In this document: piece after piece, positions 42,367 through 51,212 of the stretch
How the letters are laid out: each line of letters opens with the position of its first letter
Numbering within the stretch: the stretch's first letter is position 1
Assembly (NCBI GenBank): GCA_944386595.1
Contig: CALXBQ010000060.1
Coordinates: forward strand, 1-63,763
Source: an uncultured Clostridia bacterium
Lineage (GTDB): Bacteria; Bacillota; Clostridia; Peptostreptococcales; Anaerovoracaceae
Direction: 5' to 3'
DNA length: 63,763 bases
Program-made: the position numbers and the translations under genes
Notes under the pieces: model-generated
The model's input: only the letters and a program-made list of their open reading frames with translations
What the model was told of the DNA's origin: nothing
The model's database searches: none

Positions 42367-43584
42367 ATGATTTACGACGTAATAATCGCAGGCGGCGGCG
42401 CGGCCGGACTCTACTTCGCCTGCGGAATGGACAAAAAAGTCAACGGGCTCATACTGGAGGGCTCTTCATCTCCGGGCCAAAAGCTGCTTATCTCGGGAGG
42501 CGGCATGTGCAATCTCTCCCACGGCGGCTCCGTCAAAGACTTCATTCCCTGCTACTTTGAGGCGGGCCCGAAAATTCGTTCCTGCCTCTATAAATACGGC
42601 AATCTGAAGCTTATGGAATTTTTCCGTGACCGCGGCCTTCCCCTCTACACCCGCGACGACGGCAAAATCTTTCCCGAAAGCGAAAGGGCAAAGGACGTCC
42701 TTGACGCGCTGGTTCGCGGCGCAGGGGAAAAGGGTTTTGAAATTATGACAGGCCGTAAAGTCGACAGGATTACCCCGCCCTACGAAGGCTCTCTATGGGA
42801 AATCACTGCCGGCGGTAAAACCTTCAGGTGCAGAAATCTGGTCATCGCCTGCGGCGGTTCTTCTTTTCCAAAAACCGGCTCTGACGGCTCTGTTTTAGGC
42901 GTCCTGTCCCGCGACATTCCCGGACTTTCAGAAAGCATCGTAAAACCGCAACCTGCACTGGCTCCGGTCTACGTTGAAGGCTACCCCTACGGCGGTCTGA
43001 GCGGAGTTTCGTTTTCCCGCGTCTCGGCCGCAGCCTTTGCGCCGGACGGAAAGCCCCTTGCAAAAGTCACTGGCCCCCTTCTCTTCGCAGAAAAATTCTT
43101 ATCGGGTCCCGTCATTCTTCACATTTCCAGATACCTTAAGCCCGGCTGTAAACTTTCCATAAACTACCTGCCGGATGCGAAGATTACCGCGAAGGAAATA
43201 AACGGGCTCCTGTCGGAAAGCAGAAAATCTCCGGCAAACACCGCGGCCGAGATTTTCGGACTTCCCAAGAGCTTTACCCAGCTTCTGGAGGACGAGTCCT
43301 GCGGAAAGCTTTCGGCCATCTCCCGGCGGCTTATGGCGGATACATTTACGGTTTTGAAAGTTGCAGGTTTTGACGCAGCAATGGCAACCCGGGGCGGAGT
43401 GAGCCTTGACGCCGTGAGCACGAAAACCTTTGAGGTGAAATCCTGTCCGGGGCTCTTTATCATCGGCGAGACTCTCGATGTGGACGGCATGACCGGAGGA
43501 TACAATCTCCAGTTCGCCTTTTCCTCCGCAATGGCCGCGGCAGCCAGAATCGGCGGAACCCTTGAGCCGTTTCCTGTACCGTGA
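42367..43584 (+). CDS. Flavoprotein of the HI0933/YhiN family (FAD-dependent oxidoreductase)
   Basis: 405 aa. The N-terminal dinucleotide fold is IIAGGGAAGLYFACGM, followed by the family block GQKLLISGGGMCNLSH, ACGGSSFPKTGSDGS, and the C-terminal TRGGVSLDAVSTKTFEVKSCPGLFIIGE and DVDGMTGGYNLQFAFSS. The physiological substrate is unclear. Single gene divergent from the aminotransferase; the leader 42284-42366 carries a TATACTATAT-like -10. Confidence 0.92.
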   Translation: MIYDVIIAGGGAAGLYFACGMDKKVNGLILEGSSSPGQKLLISGGGMCNLSHGGSVKDFIPCYFEAGPKIRSCLYKYGNLKLMEFFRDRGLPLYTRDDGKIFPESERAKDVLDALVRGAGEKGFEIMTGRKVDRITPPYEGSLWEITAGGKTFRCRNLVIACGGSSFPKTGSDGSVLGVLSRDIPGLSESIVKPQPALAPVYVEGYPYGGLSGVSFSRVSAAAFAPDGKPLAKVTGPLLFAEKFLSGPVILHISRYLKPGCKLSINYLPDAKITAKEINGLLSESRKSPANTAAEIFGLPKSFTQLLEDESCGKLSAISRRLMADTFTVLKVAGFDAAMATRGGVSLDAVSTKTFEVKSCPGLFIIGETLDVDGMTGGYNLQFAFSSAMAAAARIGGTLEPFPVP

Positions 43585-43641
43585 TGTGTCTTTCTGATAA
43601 AATTTTCTTCAAAAGCAGACACTTAAAAGGAGACTCTTACT

Positions 43642-44295
43642 ATGGATCAGAAGAAAATTGGAAAGTTTATAGCGGGGTGCAGGCGTGAGGCCGGCATGAC
43701 CCAGCAGGCTTTGTCGGAAAGGCTGGGCGTGTCGGACAGAACCGTGGGCAACTGGGAAAACGGGCGGAACCTGCCCGACCCTTCCCTTTACAAGCCTCTC
43801 TGCGACGAGCTTGGAATAACCCTCGCCGAGTTTTTCAGCGGCGAAAGAATTCCGGAAGAAAAAATGAAAGAAAGAACCGATGATATTCTCATAAAGACCG
43901 TTTCCGAAAACAGAGCGGCCGGATTCGCCGGAATGATTTCGTACATTCTGATTGTCTGCGGAGTCATGTGCGCGTTTCTCTCTGCCCTGCGGCACTTTTC
44001 ACAGACCTCTTCAATCGTGCTTGTTTCTGTCGGAATGTTCCTCTGCTTTTCCGGCATATGCATAAAGGCAATCCTGTTTCAACAGGGCACCGGCAAAAAA
44101 ATAAACAACACGGGAATGGGCTTCTGCAGCAGTCTCACCCTCGTGTTCATCATCCTGAAACTGACCGGAAACATCAGCTGGTCGTGGCTTTGGGTGCTTT
44201 CTCCGGCTTGGCTGGGTGTATGTGCAGCCATTGCCGCCATCGCCGTCCTTCTAATAGCCGGTGCAGTGGTATCCCGCAGGAAAAAGAAGCGGTGA
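43642..44295 (+). CDS. Membrane-anchored XRE-type transcriptional regulator
   Basis: 217 aa. The N-terminal helix-turn-helix (about 6-60) is KIGKFIAGCRREAGMTQQAL with LGVSDRTVGNWENGRNLPD. After a charged linker come four membrane segments (about 95-210) and a RRKKKR end. Membrane-bound XRE regulators often answer to envelope stress. AAGGAG precedes the ATG. The gene ends 32 bp before repeat array A3. The target genes are unknown. Confidence 0.88.
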   Translation: MDQKKIGKFIAGCRREAGMTQQALSERLGVSDRTVGNWENGRNLPDPSLYKPLCDELGITLAEFFSGERIPEEKMKERTDDILIKTVSENRAAGFAGMISYILIVCGVMCAFLSALRHFSQTSSIVLVSVGMFLCFSGICIKAILFQQGTGKKINNTGMGFCSSLTLVFIILKLTGNISWSWLWVLSPAWLGVCAAIAAIAVLLIAGAVVSRRKKKR

Positions 44296-44326
44296 AACGG
44301 GATTATCTGTGGTTTATGCCGTGACT

Positions 44327-44510
44327 TTGACAAAATCTGCTCCCCAGACAAAAATGTCAAGGCGTTTCTTGACATTCAGGCTGCATTAACGACAAAAGGT
44401 CAAGGAAATCGGCTCAATGCCACGATAATTCCTTGACCTTTCACTGTCTTCGTACGTATTTTGTCAAATTTCGCCTTGACCTGAGTGCCGAAATTGCAGC
44501 CTTTGGTCAA
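44327..44510. repeat. Degenerate 42-43-bp palindromic repeat array A3
   Basis: TTGAC starts at 44327, 44369, 44433 and 44476; GTCAA at 44356, 44399, 44463 and 44506. Gaps are 42-43 bp with one of 64 in both series. Strong hairpins include AAAGGTCAAGGAA (from 44396) with TTCCTTGACCTTT, and AATGTCAAG-N6-CTTGACATT. AAATCTGC is at 44333. A short AACCTCAGC repeat follows to 44550. It lies between convergent genes. Confidence 0.75.
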
Positions 44511-44564
44511 ACCTCAGCAAATCAAACCTCAGCGAAATAATCCTCAGCGAATCAACCCCTCCGA

Positions 44565-44978
44565 CTATTCAGCCGTGAAGGTTTCGCTGTAAAGCTCACT
44601 GCCGTCGCCGTTCTGGTAGATAACCACAACCGTGATTCCGGATATGCCCGTCTCTTCCTCAAGGTCAGATGCGATTCCGCTGAACGTGCTGCTCATTGAT
44701 CCCATTGCATTTTCAAGCTCACCTGCCAGTATTTCGGCAATGTCTTCATCATAGGTTTCATCGTATTTATACGTGTATGTAAGCTCATTTCCCACTATGG
44801 AAATAGCGAGGTCGTTGGCTTCAGCCATCTCTTCTATTTCAGCCTTTGCCTCTTCATCCGAAGCTATGTAGCTTTCCAGGGTAGGATCCTCTTTTTCTCC
44901 ACAGGACGCCATGGCAAAGGACATTGCCACGATCATCATCATTGCAAGTACCATCAAAACGATGCTTTTCTTTTTCAT
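44565..44978 (-). CDS. DUF4854-like secreted lipoprotein
   Basis: 137 aa. Lipoprotein signal peptide with a lipobox ending in Cys-26 (SFAMASC). The mature part is acidic, with repeated EELAEAND/ELENAMGS-type helices and a terminal beta segment (GITVVVIYQNGDGSELYSETF). It resembles small DUF4854 lipoproteins of Clostridia. AGGAGG precedes the start, 42 bp after tatD, so it may be the last gene of metG-tatD. Function unknown. Confidence 0.78.
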   Translation of the reverse strand: MKKKSIVLMVLAMMMIVAMSFAMASCGEKEDPTLESYIASDEEAKAEIEEMAEANDLAISIVGNELTYTYKYDETYDEDIAEILAGELENAMGSMSSTFSGIASDLEEETGISGITVVVIYQNGDGSELYSETFTAE

Positions 44979-45020
44979 TTTACGTTCCTCCTTAATGCGG
45001 CTTCGCCTCGATATCGCCCT

Positions 45021-45869
45021 TTACCTCGAATTCATCCCGTCTATTCCGAAAAATCCGAGGGCATTTCTGCATGTGGCCTTTGCCGCTTCTTCAAAGGTTA
45101 TACCTTTTATATCGGCTATCTTTCGCACGGTGTGCTCAACGTACCACGGGCGGTTCTTCTTCCCCCGCAGCGGCTCCGGCGTAAGATAGGGCGAATCTGT
45201 TTCTGCCGTCAGATAGCAGAGGGGAATCTCCTCTACCACCCTGACCGTTTTCTTATTGTTCTTATACGTTACGGGGCCGCATATGGATATGGTCGCGCCC
45301 TTTTTTACGTATTCCTTCGCAAGCTCTGCGCTTCCCGAATAGCAGTGAAGCAGGACGGCCGCGTGGCTTTCCGGCGTTCCGTCGGGACCTTTTCTCTTCG
45401 GGAACCAGGTCTTTCTCTCTTCGGAAAAAGCGCCCTCCTCACAGAGTATGTTAAAGGTTTCCTCGTCCGCTTCCCTTGTATGTATCATTATAGGCATTTT
45501 CAGATTATTTGCAAGTCTTATCTGCCGGCGGAACCACTTTCTCTGGTTCTCCCGGTCGGAAAAATCGTAGTGAAAATCCAGTCCGATCTCGCCTATTGCA
45601 ACGGCTTTCGGGTGAGCGGCCAGCTTTTCTATCCCCCTTAAAATTTCTTCCGTCATGGAATCTGTATCGTGGGGATGCACTCCCACCGCTGCGTATATCC
45701 ACGGATTTTCCCCGGCGTCTTTTATTGCCTGCTTTGACGAGGGAAGGTCAAAGCCTGCGTCGAGGACATAGGACAAAAGCTGCGACCGTTCGGCTTCCCT
45801 TATGATCTCAGCCCTTTCCTCATCGGTGAAAGTATCCTGATTTATATGTGCATGGGCGTCAAATAACAT
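45021..45869 (-). CDS. tatD: TatD-family metal-dependent DNase
   Basis: 282 aa amidohydrolase fold. Metal ligands are DAHAHIN near the start, GEIGLDFHYDF (Glu and His), MIMIHTREADEE, and HCYSG; the C-terminal TDSPYLTPEPLRGKKNRPW completes the site. At the N-terminal third the family acts as a 3'-5' exonuclease in DNA quality control. It follows metG, the usual order in Bacillota. Confidence 0.94.
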   Translation of the reverse strand: MLFDAHAHINQDTFTDEERAEIIREAERSQLLSYVLDAGFDLPSSKQAIKDAGENPWIYAAVGVHPHDTDSMTEEILRGIEKLAAHPKAVAIGEIGLDFHYDFSDRENQRKWFRRQIRLANNLKMPIMIHTREADEETFNILCEEGAFSEERKTWFPKRKGPDGTPESHAAVLLHCYSGSAELAKEYVKKGATISICGPVTYKNNKKTVRVVEEIPLCYLTAETDSPYLTPEPLRGKKNRPWYVEHTVRKIADIKGITFEEAAKATCRNALGFFGIDGMNSR

Positions 45870-45893
45870 ATTTTTCTCCGTTTTTATGAAAAT

Positions 45894-45924
45894 TCCCCCG
45901 AAGGCGCAGATCCGCCCTGGGGGA
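45894..45924 (-). terminator. Hairpin between metG and tatD
   Basis: TCCCCC (45894-45899) pairs with GGGGGA (45919-45924), with an inner GGCG/CGCC pair. The T-run on the minus strand is weak (ATTTTC), so it may only reduce read-through into tatD. Confidence 0.5.
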
Positions 45925-45930
45925 TTGGTT

Positions 45931-47847
45931 TTAGCTTACGGAATTTCCGTCCTCCGCATCGGTGGATACGAGAGCCAGCTTTTCGCCGTTGTCGGCAAAG
46001 ATGATCATGCCCTTCGACTCCAGACCGCGAAGCTTTCTCGGCTTCAGGTTTGCTACGACGATGACCTTCTTTCCCACCATCTCCTCCGGCGTAAAGTGCT
46101 CTGCAACTCCGGATATGATCTGCCGTTTCTCGGTTCCCATCTTAACCTGGAAAACCAGGAGTTTATCCGCCTTCGGATGCTTCTCGGCGCTTTCGATGGT
46201 GCCGACTCTGAAGTCTATCTTATCAAAATCGTCAAACTCGATTTCAGGCTTCAGCTCCAGAGGAATGTTCTCCTCCTTATGGCCGTTCATCGCCTCAAGC
46301 TCTTCAAGCTCCTTTTCTATGTCCAGGCGCGGGAAGATGTTCTCACCCTTCTTCACCTGCTCTCCGTTCATCATATCGAAGGTGAATGCGTCCTCCCATA
46401 CGATATCGGCATACCACAGACCCATCTGCTTTCTTATCTTCTGAGCCGTCTCGTTCATGAACGGGCTTATGAGTATGGATACGATTCTCAGGGATTCCGC
46501 CAGGTTGTGCATACAGGTATCGAGCTCGGCCTTCCTGGACTCGTCCTTTGCAAGGACCCAAGGCATCTTCTCGTCGATGTATTTATTGGCGCGGCGCACG
46601 AGAACCCATATCTCCTCGAGAGCCATGTTGAAGGCGAATTTATCCATCTGCTCTTCAACCTTTGATGCAGCTCCCGTTGCGATTTTCTTAAGGTCTCTGT
46701 CCGTGTCGTCTTCGGTAGCAGCCTCCGGAACATAGCCTCCGCAGTACTTTTCTATCATGGATGCGGTTCTGGAAACCAGATTTCCCAGGTCGTTGGCCAG
46801 GTCGAAGTTAATCCTCTTCAGCATAACCTCGTTGGTGTAGACTCCGTCCTGTCCGAAGGTGTACTCTCTGAGAAGGAAGTACTTCAGGGCGTCTATGCCG
46901 TACCTTTCTATGAGCTTAACCGGGTCTACCACGTTGCCCTTGGATTTGCTCATTTTGCCGCCTTCAAGGAGAAGCCAGCCGTGGCCCAGAACGTGCTTAG
47001 GAAGAGGCAGATCCATGGACATGAGCATTGCCGGCCATATCACGGTGTGGAATCTTACGATCTCCTTTCCCACCAGATGGAAATCCGCCGGCCAGTATTT
47101 GTCGTAAAGCTCCGGCTCGTCAGGATATCCCAGAGCGGTTATGTAGTTTGAAAGAGCGTCCAGCCATACGTAGATGACGTGCTTTTCATCGATAGGAACA
47201 GGGATTCCCCAGTCAAAGGTTGACCTGGAAATGCAGAGATCCTCAAGGCCCTGCTTTACGAAGGAAATCATCTCGTTTCTTCTGCTCTCCGGCTGGAGGA
47301 ACTCCGGGTTGTTCTCAAAGAGATCCAGGAGTCTGTCCTGATACTTGGAAAGTCTGAAAAAGTAGGCCTCTTCCTTAGCCTTCTGAACCGGTCTTCCGCA
47401 GTCCGGGCAGCAGCCGTCCACCAGCTGGCTCTCGGTCCAAAATGACTCGCAAGGTGTGCAGTACATTCCCTCGTACTCGCCTTTATATATGTCGCCCTTT
47501 TCGTACATCTTCATGAAAATGGCCTGAACACGCTTCACGTGTCTTTCTTCCGTAGTTCTGATAAAGTCGTCGTAGGAAATCTCCATGGTCTTCCAGAGTT
47601 CCTTTATTCCCGCAACGACCTCATCCACGTATTCCTGCGGAGTCACGCCCTTCTCCTGGGCTATGGTCTGTATCTTCTGTCCGTGCTCGTCGGTACCCGT
47701 TAAAAATCTCACGTCGTAGCCGCAAAGCCTTTTAAATCTGGCCATGGCGTCCGCCATAACGGTGCAGTAGGTGTGACCTATGTGCAGATTGGAGCTCGGA
47801 TAGTAAATTGGTGTAGTGATATAAAATTTTCCCTTTGATTCTGACAT
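45931..47847 (-). CDS. metG: Methionyl-tRNA synthetase
   Basis: 638 aa. Class I signatures HIGHTYC near the N-terminus and KMSKSKGN are present. One zinc knuckle is visible (CTPCESFWTESQ then CCPDCGRPV). A C-terminal EMAP-II/Arc1p-like tRNA-binding domain (FDKIDFRVGTIESAEKHPKADKLLVFQVKMG region) makes it the long, dimer-forming form. A TATACT -10 lies at about 47938. The leader 47848-47950 shows no T-box. Confidence 0.97.
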   Translation of the reverse strand: MSESKGKFYITTPIYYPSSNLHIGHTYCTVMADAMARFKRLCGYDVRFLTGTDEHGQKIQTIAQEKGVTPQEYVDEVVAGIKELWKTMEISYDDFIRTTEERHVKRVQAIFMKMYEKGDIYKGEYEGMYCTPCESFWTESQLVDGCCPDCGRPVQKAKEEAYFFRLSKYQDRLLDLFENNPEFLQPESRRNEMISFVKQGLEDLCISRSTFDWGIPVPIDEKHVIYVWLDALSNYITALGYPDEPELYDKYWPADFHLVGKEIVRFHTVIWPAMLMSMDLPLPKHVLGHGWLLLEGGKMSKSKGNVVDPVKLIERYGIDALKYFLLREYTFGQDGVYTNEVMLKRINFDLANDLGNLVSRTASMIEKYCGGYVPEAATEDDTDRDLKKIATGAASKVEEQMDKFAFNMALEEIWVLVRRANKYIDEKMPWVLAKDESRKAELDTCMHNLAESLRIVSILISPFMNETAQKIRKQMGLWYADIVWEDAFTFDMMNGEQVKKGENIFPRLDIEKELEELEAMNGHKEENIPLELKPEIEFDDFDKIDFRVGTIESAEKHPKADKLLVFQVKMGTEKRQIISGVAEHFTPEEMVGKKVIVVANLKPRKLRGLESKGMIIFADNGEKLALVSTDAEDGNSVS

Positions 47848-47951
47848 TTAGGGTTCTCCTTTCATCTCCGCATCGAATGGGACGCGGTAGTCTCGGCGCG
47901 GACAAAATCAGCAATGACCTGAAATCCACGCCTTTTTCAGTATATCACAAA

Positions 47952-47977
47952 GCCGCGGCATTAAGCAATACCGCGGC
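47952..47977 (-). terminator. Terminator of the dnaE-to-pdp operon
   Basis: GCCGCGG (47977-47971) pairs with CCGCGGC (47958-47952) across a 12-nt loop, then TTTGTG on the minus strand. Confidence 0.7.
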
Positions 47978-47999
47978 CCGTAAAGTTTACGTAAACTGC

Positions 48000-49310
48000 C
48001 TACAGTCCTATGACTTCTTTTATCAGTGCGGGTTTGTTCACCTTTTCGCCGGTTATGACAAAGGCTGAAGACGCTTCCGCTTCGGCTGCGGCCACCTTCT
48101 TTTTATCGTTTCCGTAGAAGGTGGCGAGAACGTCGCCCTTGCTGACTTTGTCTCCTACCTTCTTATGAAGGATTACTCCGGCAGAAAGGTCGACGGAATC
48201 CTCCTTGGTGGCTCTGCCTGCCCCCGTATGCTGGGAGGCAAGACCGATGGAGCGGGCCGTTATCGCGCTTACGTAGCCGCCGGTCTGAGCGATCAGGCTT
48301 TTCTTCTCCTTTGCCTGAGGGAACAGGGAATAATCGTCCGTAACGTCCGGATTTCCGCCCTGGGCGGCAACGAACTTCCTGAACTTGGCGAGGGCCATGC
48401 CGCTCTTTACGGCGTGGGCGGCCATAACCTTTCCCTCGTCGGCAGTCTTTGCCCGGCCGCCTAAGTATATCATTATTCCTGCAAGTCGCATGGTAAGCTC
48501 CGTGATGTCCTCAGGGCCGTTCCCTTTAAGAGTTTCGATGGCCTCTATCACCTCTATGGCGTTTCCTACCCCGTGGCCCAGAGGCTGGCTCATATCGGTT
48601 ACGGCCGCCACGGTTTTCTTTCCCGCAGCCTTCCCTATGCCGCACATGAGCTCGGCAAGCTTTACCGCGTCGGATTCGCTTTCCATGAACGCGCCGTTTC
48701 CGCACTTTACGTCAAGGAGTATGGCGTCGCTTCCCGCAGCCAGCTTCTTGCTCATTATGCTGGAGGCTATGAGGCTGAAGTTGTCAACGGTTCCCGTCAC
48801 GTCCCGGAGAGCGTAGAGTTTTTTATCCGCAGGGGCAACGTGGGCGGTCTGACCGATTATGGCTATTCCTATGTCGTTTACCTGCTTCGTGAAGTCGCCT
48901 GGTTCCATGGAAGTCTGAAATCCCGGAACGGACTCAAGCTTGTCTATGGTGCCTCCCGTAAAGCCCAGACCCCGTCCGCTCATCTTCGCAACGGGAACTC
49001 CGCAGGCTGCGGCTATAGGAGCCACTATAAGGGAAACCTTGTCTCCGACTCCGCCGGTGGAGTGCTTGTCCACCTTGATACCCCGGATTTCCGAAAGGTC
49101 TATGGTATCTCCGGAATAGCGCATGGCGTCGGTCAGCTGGAATGTCTCTTCTCTGTCCATCTTCTGAAAGTAAATGGCCATGAGAAGCGCGGACGCCTGA
49201 TAGTCGGGAATTTCTCCCTTCGTGTATCCGTCAACGAAGTATTTTATTTCCTCCTGAGTAAGCTTTCCTCCGTTTCGCTTTTTCAGGATAACGTCGTTCA
49301 TGTTCATCAT
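48000..49310 (-). CDS. pdp: Pyrimidine-nucleoside phosphorylase
   Basis: 436 aa. Phosphorolysis of uridine/thymidine in nucleoside salvage. The family signature SGRGLGFTGGTIDKLES and DKHSTGGVGDKVSL (phosphate loop) are clear; the C-terminal RTKEDSVDLSAGVILHKKVGD-type domain is complete. Length and order fit Pdp rather than DeoA. It overlaps deoB by 4 bp and makes the ribose/deoxyribose-1-phosphate that DeoB isomerises. Confidence 0.95.
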   Translation of the reverse strand: MMNMNDVILKKRNGGKLTQEEIKYFVDGYTKGEIPDYQASALLMAIYFQKMDREETFQLTDAMRYSGDTIDLSEIRGIKVDKHSTGGVGDKVSLIVAPIAAACGVPVAKMSGRGLGFTGGTIDKLESVPGFQTSMEPGDFTKQVNDIGIAIIGQTAHVAPADKKLYALRDVTGTVDNFSLIASSIMSKKLAAGSDAILLDVKCGNGAFMESESDAVKLAELMCGIGKAAGKKTVAAVTDMSQPLGHGVGNAIEVIEAIETLKGNGPEDITELTMRLAGIMIYLGGRAKTADEGKVMAAHAVKSGMALAKFRKFVAAQGGNPDVTDDYSLFPQAKEKKSLIAQTGGYVSAITARSIGLASQHTGAGRATKEDSVDLSAGVILHKKVGDKVSKGDVLATFYGNDKKKVAAAEAEASSAFVITGEKVNKPALIKEVIGL

Positions 49311-50491
49311 TTTAAAATCTCCTTAGCAAAGCTTTCGCCTATGGATGTGGTTTCCGCGCCCAGCATTTCCGCTATGGTCGCTCCGATGTCGGCAAAGGAT
49401 TTTCTCGTTCCAAGGTTCACTCCCGCCTTGATTTCCTCTCCGTAAACCACCAGAGGAATGTGCTCTCTCGTGTGGTCCGTGCCCGAATGTACCGGATCGT
49501 TTCCGTGGTCGGCGCATAGCATAAGAACGTCGCCCGGCTTCATCGCCGCCTTTATCTCAGGGAGGCGTCCGTCAAAATCCATGATTGCCTGTCCGTACCC
49601 TTCCGGGTTTCTCCTGTGTCCGTACATGGAATCAAAGTCCACCAGATTGGTGAAGATAAATCCTTCAAAATCCTTTTCCATGGCCTCAACGGTCTTATCC
49701 ACGCCGTCCATGTTGCTTACGGTGTGGACGGACTCGGTCACGCCCTTGCCGTCGAAAATGTCTCTTATCTTTCCAACAGCATATACGGTCTTTCCCGCCT
49801 TTTCAACCTTGTCTAAAAGGGTGTCCTCAGGCGGCGCAACGGCGTAGTCGTGCCTGTCCGAGGTCCTGACTCTCTTGCCGTTTTCCTTAACGTAAGGCCT
49901 TGCGATGACCCTGCCGCATGCCCAGTCTCCATGAAGGAGAGCTCTGGCCTTTTCGCAGATTTCATAGAGCTCTGCGAGGGGAATCACGTCGGTGTTTGCG
50001 GCGATCTGAAGCACGCTGTCGGCGGACGTGTAGATTATAGGCTTTCCCGTAGCTTCGTGCTCGTCGCCTAAGGTCTCTATGATTTCCGTTCCGGAGGCCG
50101 GGTAGTTTCCTATGACCTCTGTTCCTATCTCCTTCTCAAACTCTGCGATGAACTCCTTCGGGAATCCATCGGGATAGGTCTTGAAAGGAATCTTCGTCTC
50201 GATTCCGGCTATTTCCCAGTGTCCCGTTATGGTGTCCTTTCCCGCGGATTTTTCCATAAGTCTGCAGTAGGAGCCTTCCGGTTTTTCCGTCCTGAATCTG
50301 CCCCCTGCCGCAGCCTCTATGTTTCCGAAGCCCAGCTTTGAAAGTTCGGGAATCTTAAAGCCGTCTCCCATTCTGTCCGCAATATGTCCCAGAGTGTCGG
50401 CCCCTTTGTCGCCGTACTTTTCGGCATCGGGAAGAGCCCCCACCCCGAGGCTGTCCATCACCATGAGTATAACTCTTTTAACTTCTGCCAT
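49307..50491 (-). CDS. deoB: Phosphopentomutase
   Basis: 394 aa alkaline-phosphatase-superfamily enzyme that interconverts (deoxy)ribose-1- and 5-phosphates. Metal ligands are seen in MVMDSLGVGALPD, GKDTITGHWE (the Thr nucleophile region), and CADHGNDPVHSGTDHTREHIPL. Length normal. It lies directly before pdp. Confidence 0.96.
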   Translation of the reverse strand: MAEVKRVILMVMDSLGVGALPDAEKYGDKGADTLGHIADRMGDGFKIPELSKLGFGNIEAAAGGRFRTEKPEGSYCRLMEKSAGKDTITGHWEIAGIETKIPFKTYPDGFPKEFIAEFEKEIGTEVIGNYPASGTEIIETLGDEHEATGKPIIYTSADSVLQIAANTDVIPLAELYEICEKARALLHGDWACGRVIARPYVKENGKRVRTSDRHDYAVAPPEDTLLDKVEKAGKTVYAVGKIRDIFDGKGVTESVHTVSNMDGVDKTVEAMEKDFEGFIFTNLVDFDSMYGHRRNPEGYGQAIMDFDGRLPEIKAAMKPGDVLMLCADHGNDPVHSGTDHTREHIPLVVYGEEIKAGVNLGTRKSFADIGATIAEMLGAETTSIGESFAKEILK

Positions 50492-50507
50492 TTTACAGTC
50501 CCCCTGT

Positions 50508-51206
50508 CTAATATATTTTCTTTACCTGCCCCTTGAGGTAGTCAAGGGATACAAGAGAATATTCCACTGAATTTAATATACCCTTTATTCCGTTTTTGAA
50601 AGCGTCCGCCCCGTGAAGATGACCGTAGACGCACTTTTTTACGCCGTAAGATGTGAGCATCTCCGTGAACCGGCTGACCTGATGGGAATCTCCCGTGGGC
50701 GGGTAGTGAAGGCTTGCTATTATGGTTCCGCAGCCCGTCTTCTTTCCCGCGTCCAGGGACATTTTGAGCCTTAAAAGCTCTCTCTCGTAAATCTTCCTGT
50801 CGTGGTCGGTGAATTCGCTGTTATCGGGAGTTGTCCACCCCCGGCTTCCGCATATGCAAAACTCTTCGTCTACGACGTACGCGTCGTTCTGAAGGAAGTA
50901 TATGTCGTCAAAGAGTGCATTCATCTTCGATATGGAGGTCCACCACAGGTCGTGATTCCCCTTGGTTATGACCTTCTTTCCGGGAAGATTGTGAATCCAC
51001 GTAAGATCGGCCATGGCCTCGTCCAGCTTAAGTCCCCACGAGACGTCGCCGCATATTATGACCGTATCCTCTTCCCTTACGGTTTTTGTCCAGTAATCCT
51101 TCACCTTCTCGTGATGATTCTCCCAGGCCGTTCCGAAAACGTCCATGGGTTTTTCTATTCTCTCATCCATGGAAAGGTGAAGGTCTCCTATGGCAAAAAT
51201 GCTCAA
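50508..51206 (-). CDS. Metallophosphoesterase
   Basis: 232 aa calcineurin-like fold. The five family blocks are GDLHLS, CGDVSWG, KGNHDLWW, SLHYPP and VYGHLHG. It resembles YkuE-less soluble serine/threonine phosphatase-like proteins common in Clostridia. The substrate is unknown. It is tightly placed (6 and 16 bp) between rmuC and deoB. Confidence 0.9.
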   Translation of the reverse strand: MSIFAIGDLHLSMDERIEKPMDVFGTAWENHHEKVKDYWTKTVREEDTVIICGDVSWGLKLDEAMADLTWIHNLPGKKVITKGNHDLWWTSISKMNALFDDIYFLQNDAYVVDEEFCICGSRGWTTPDNSEFTDHDRKIYERELLRLKMSLDAGKKTGCGTIIASLHYPPTGDSHQVSRFTEMLTSYGVKKCVYGHLHGADAFKNGIKGILNSVEYSLVSLDYLKGQVKKIY

Positions 51207-51212
51207 ATTCCG

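Noticed and set aside
47848..47950. Methionine T-box or SAM riboswitch before metG
   Set aside because: No T-box sequence, specifier loop or SAM-box core is visible in the leader.
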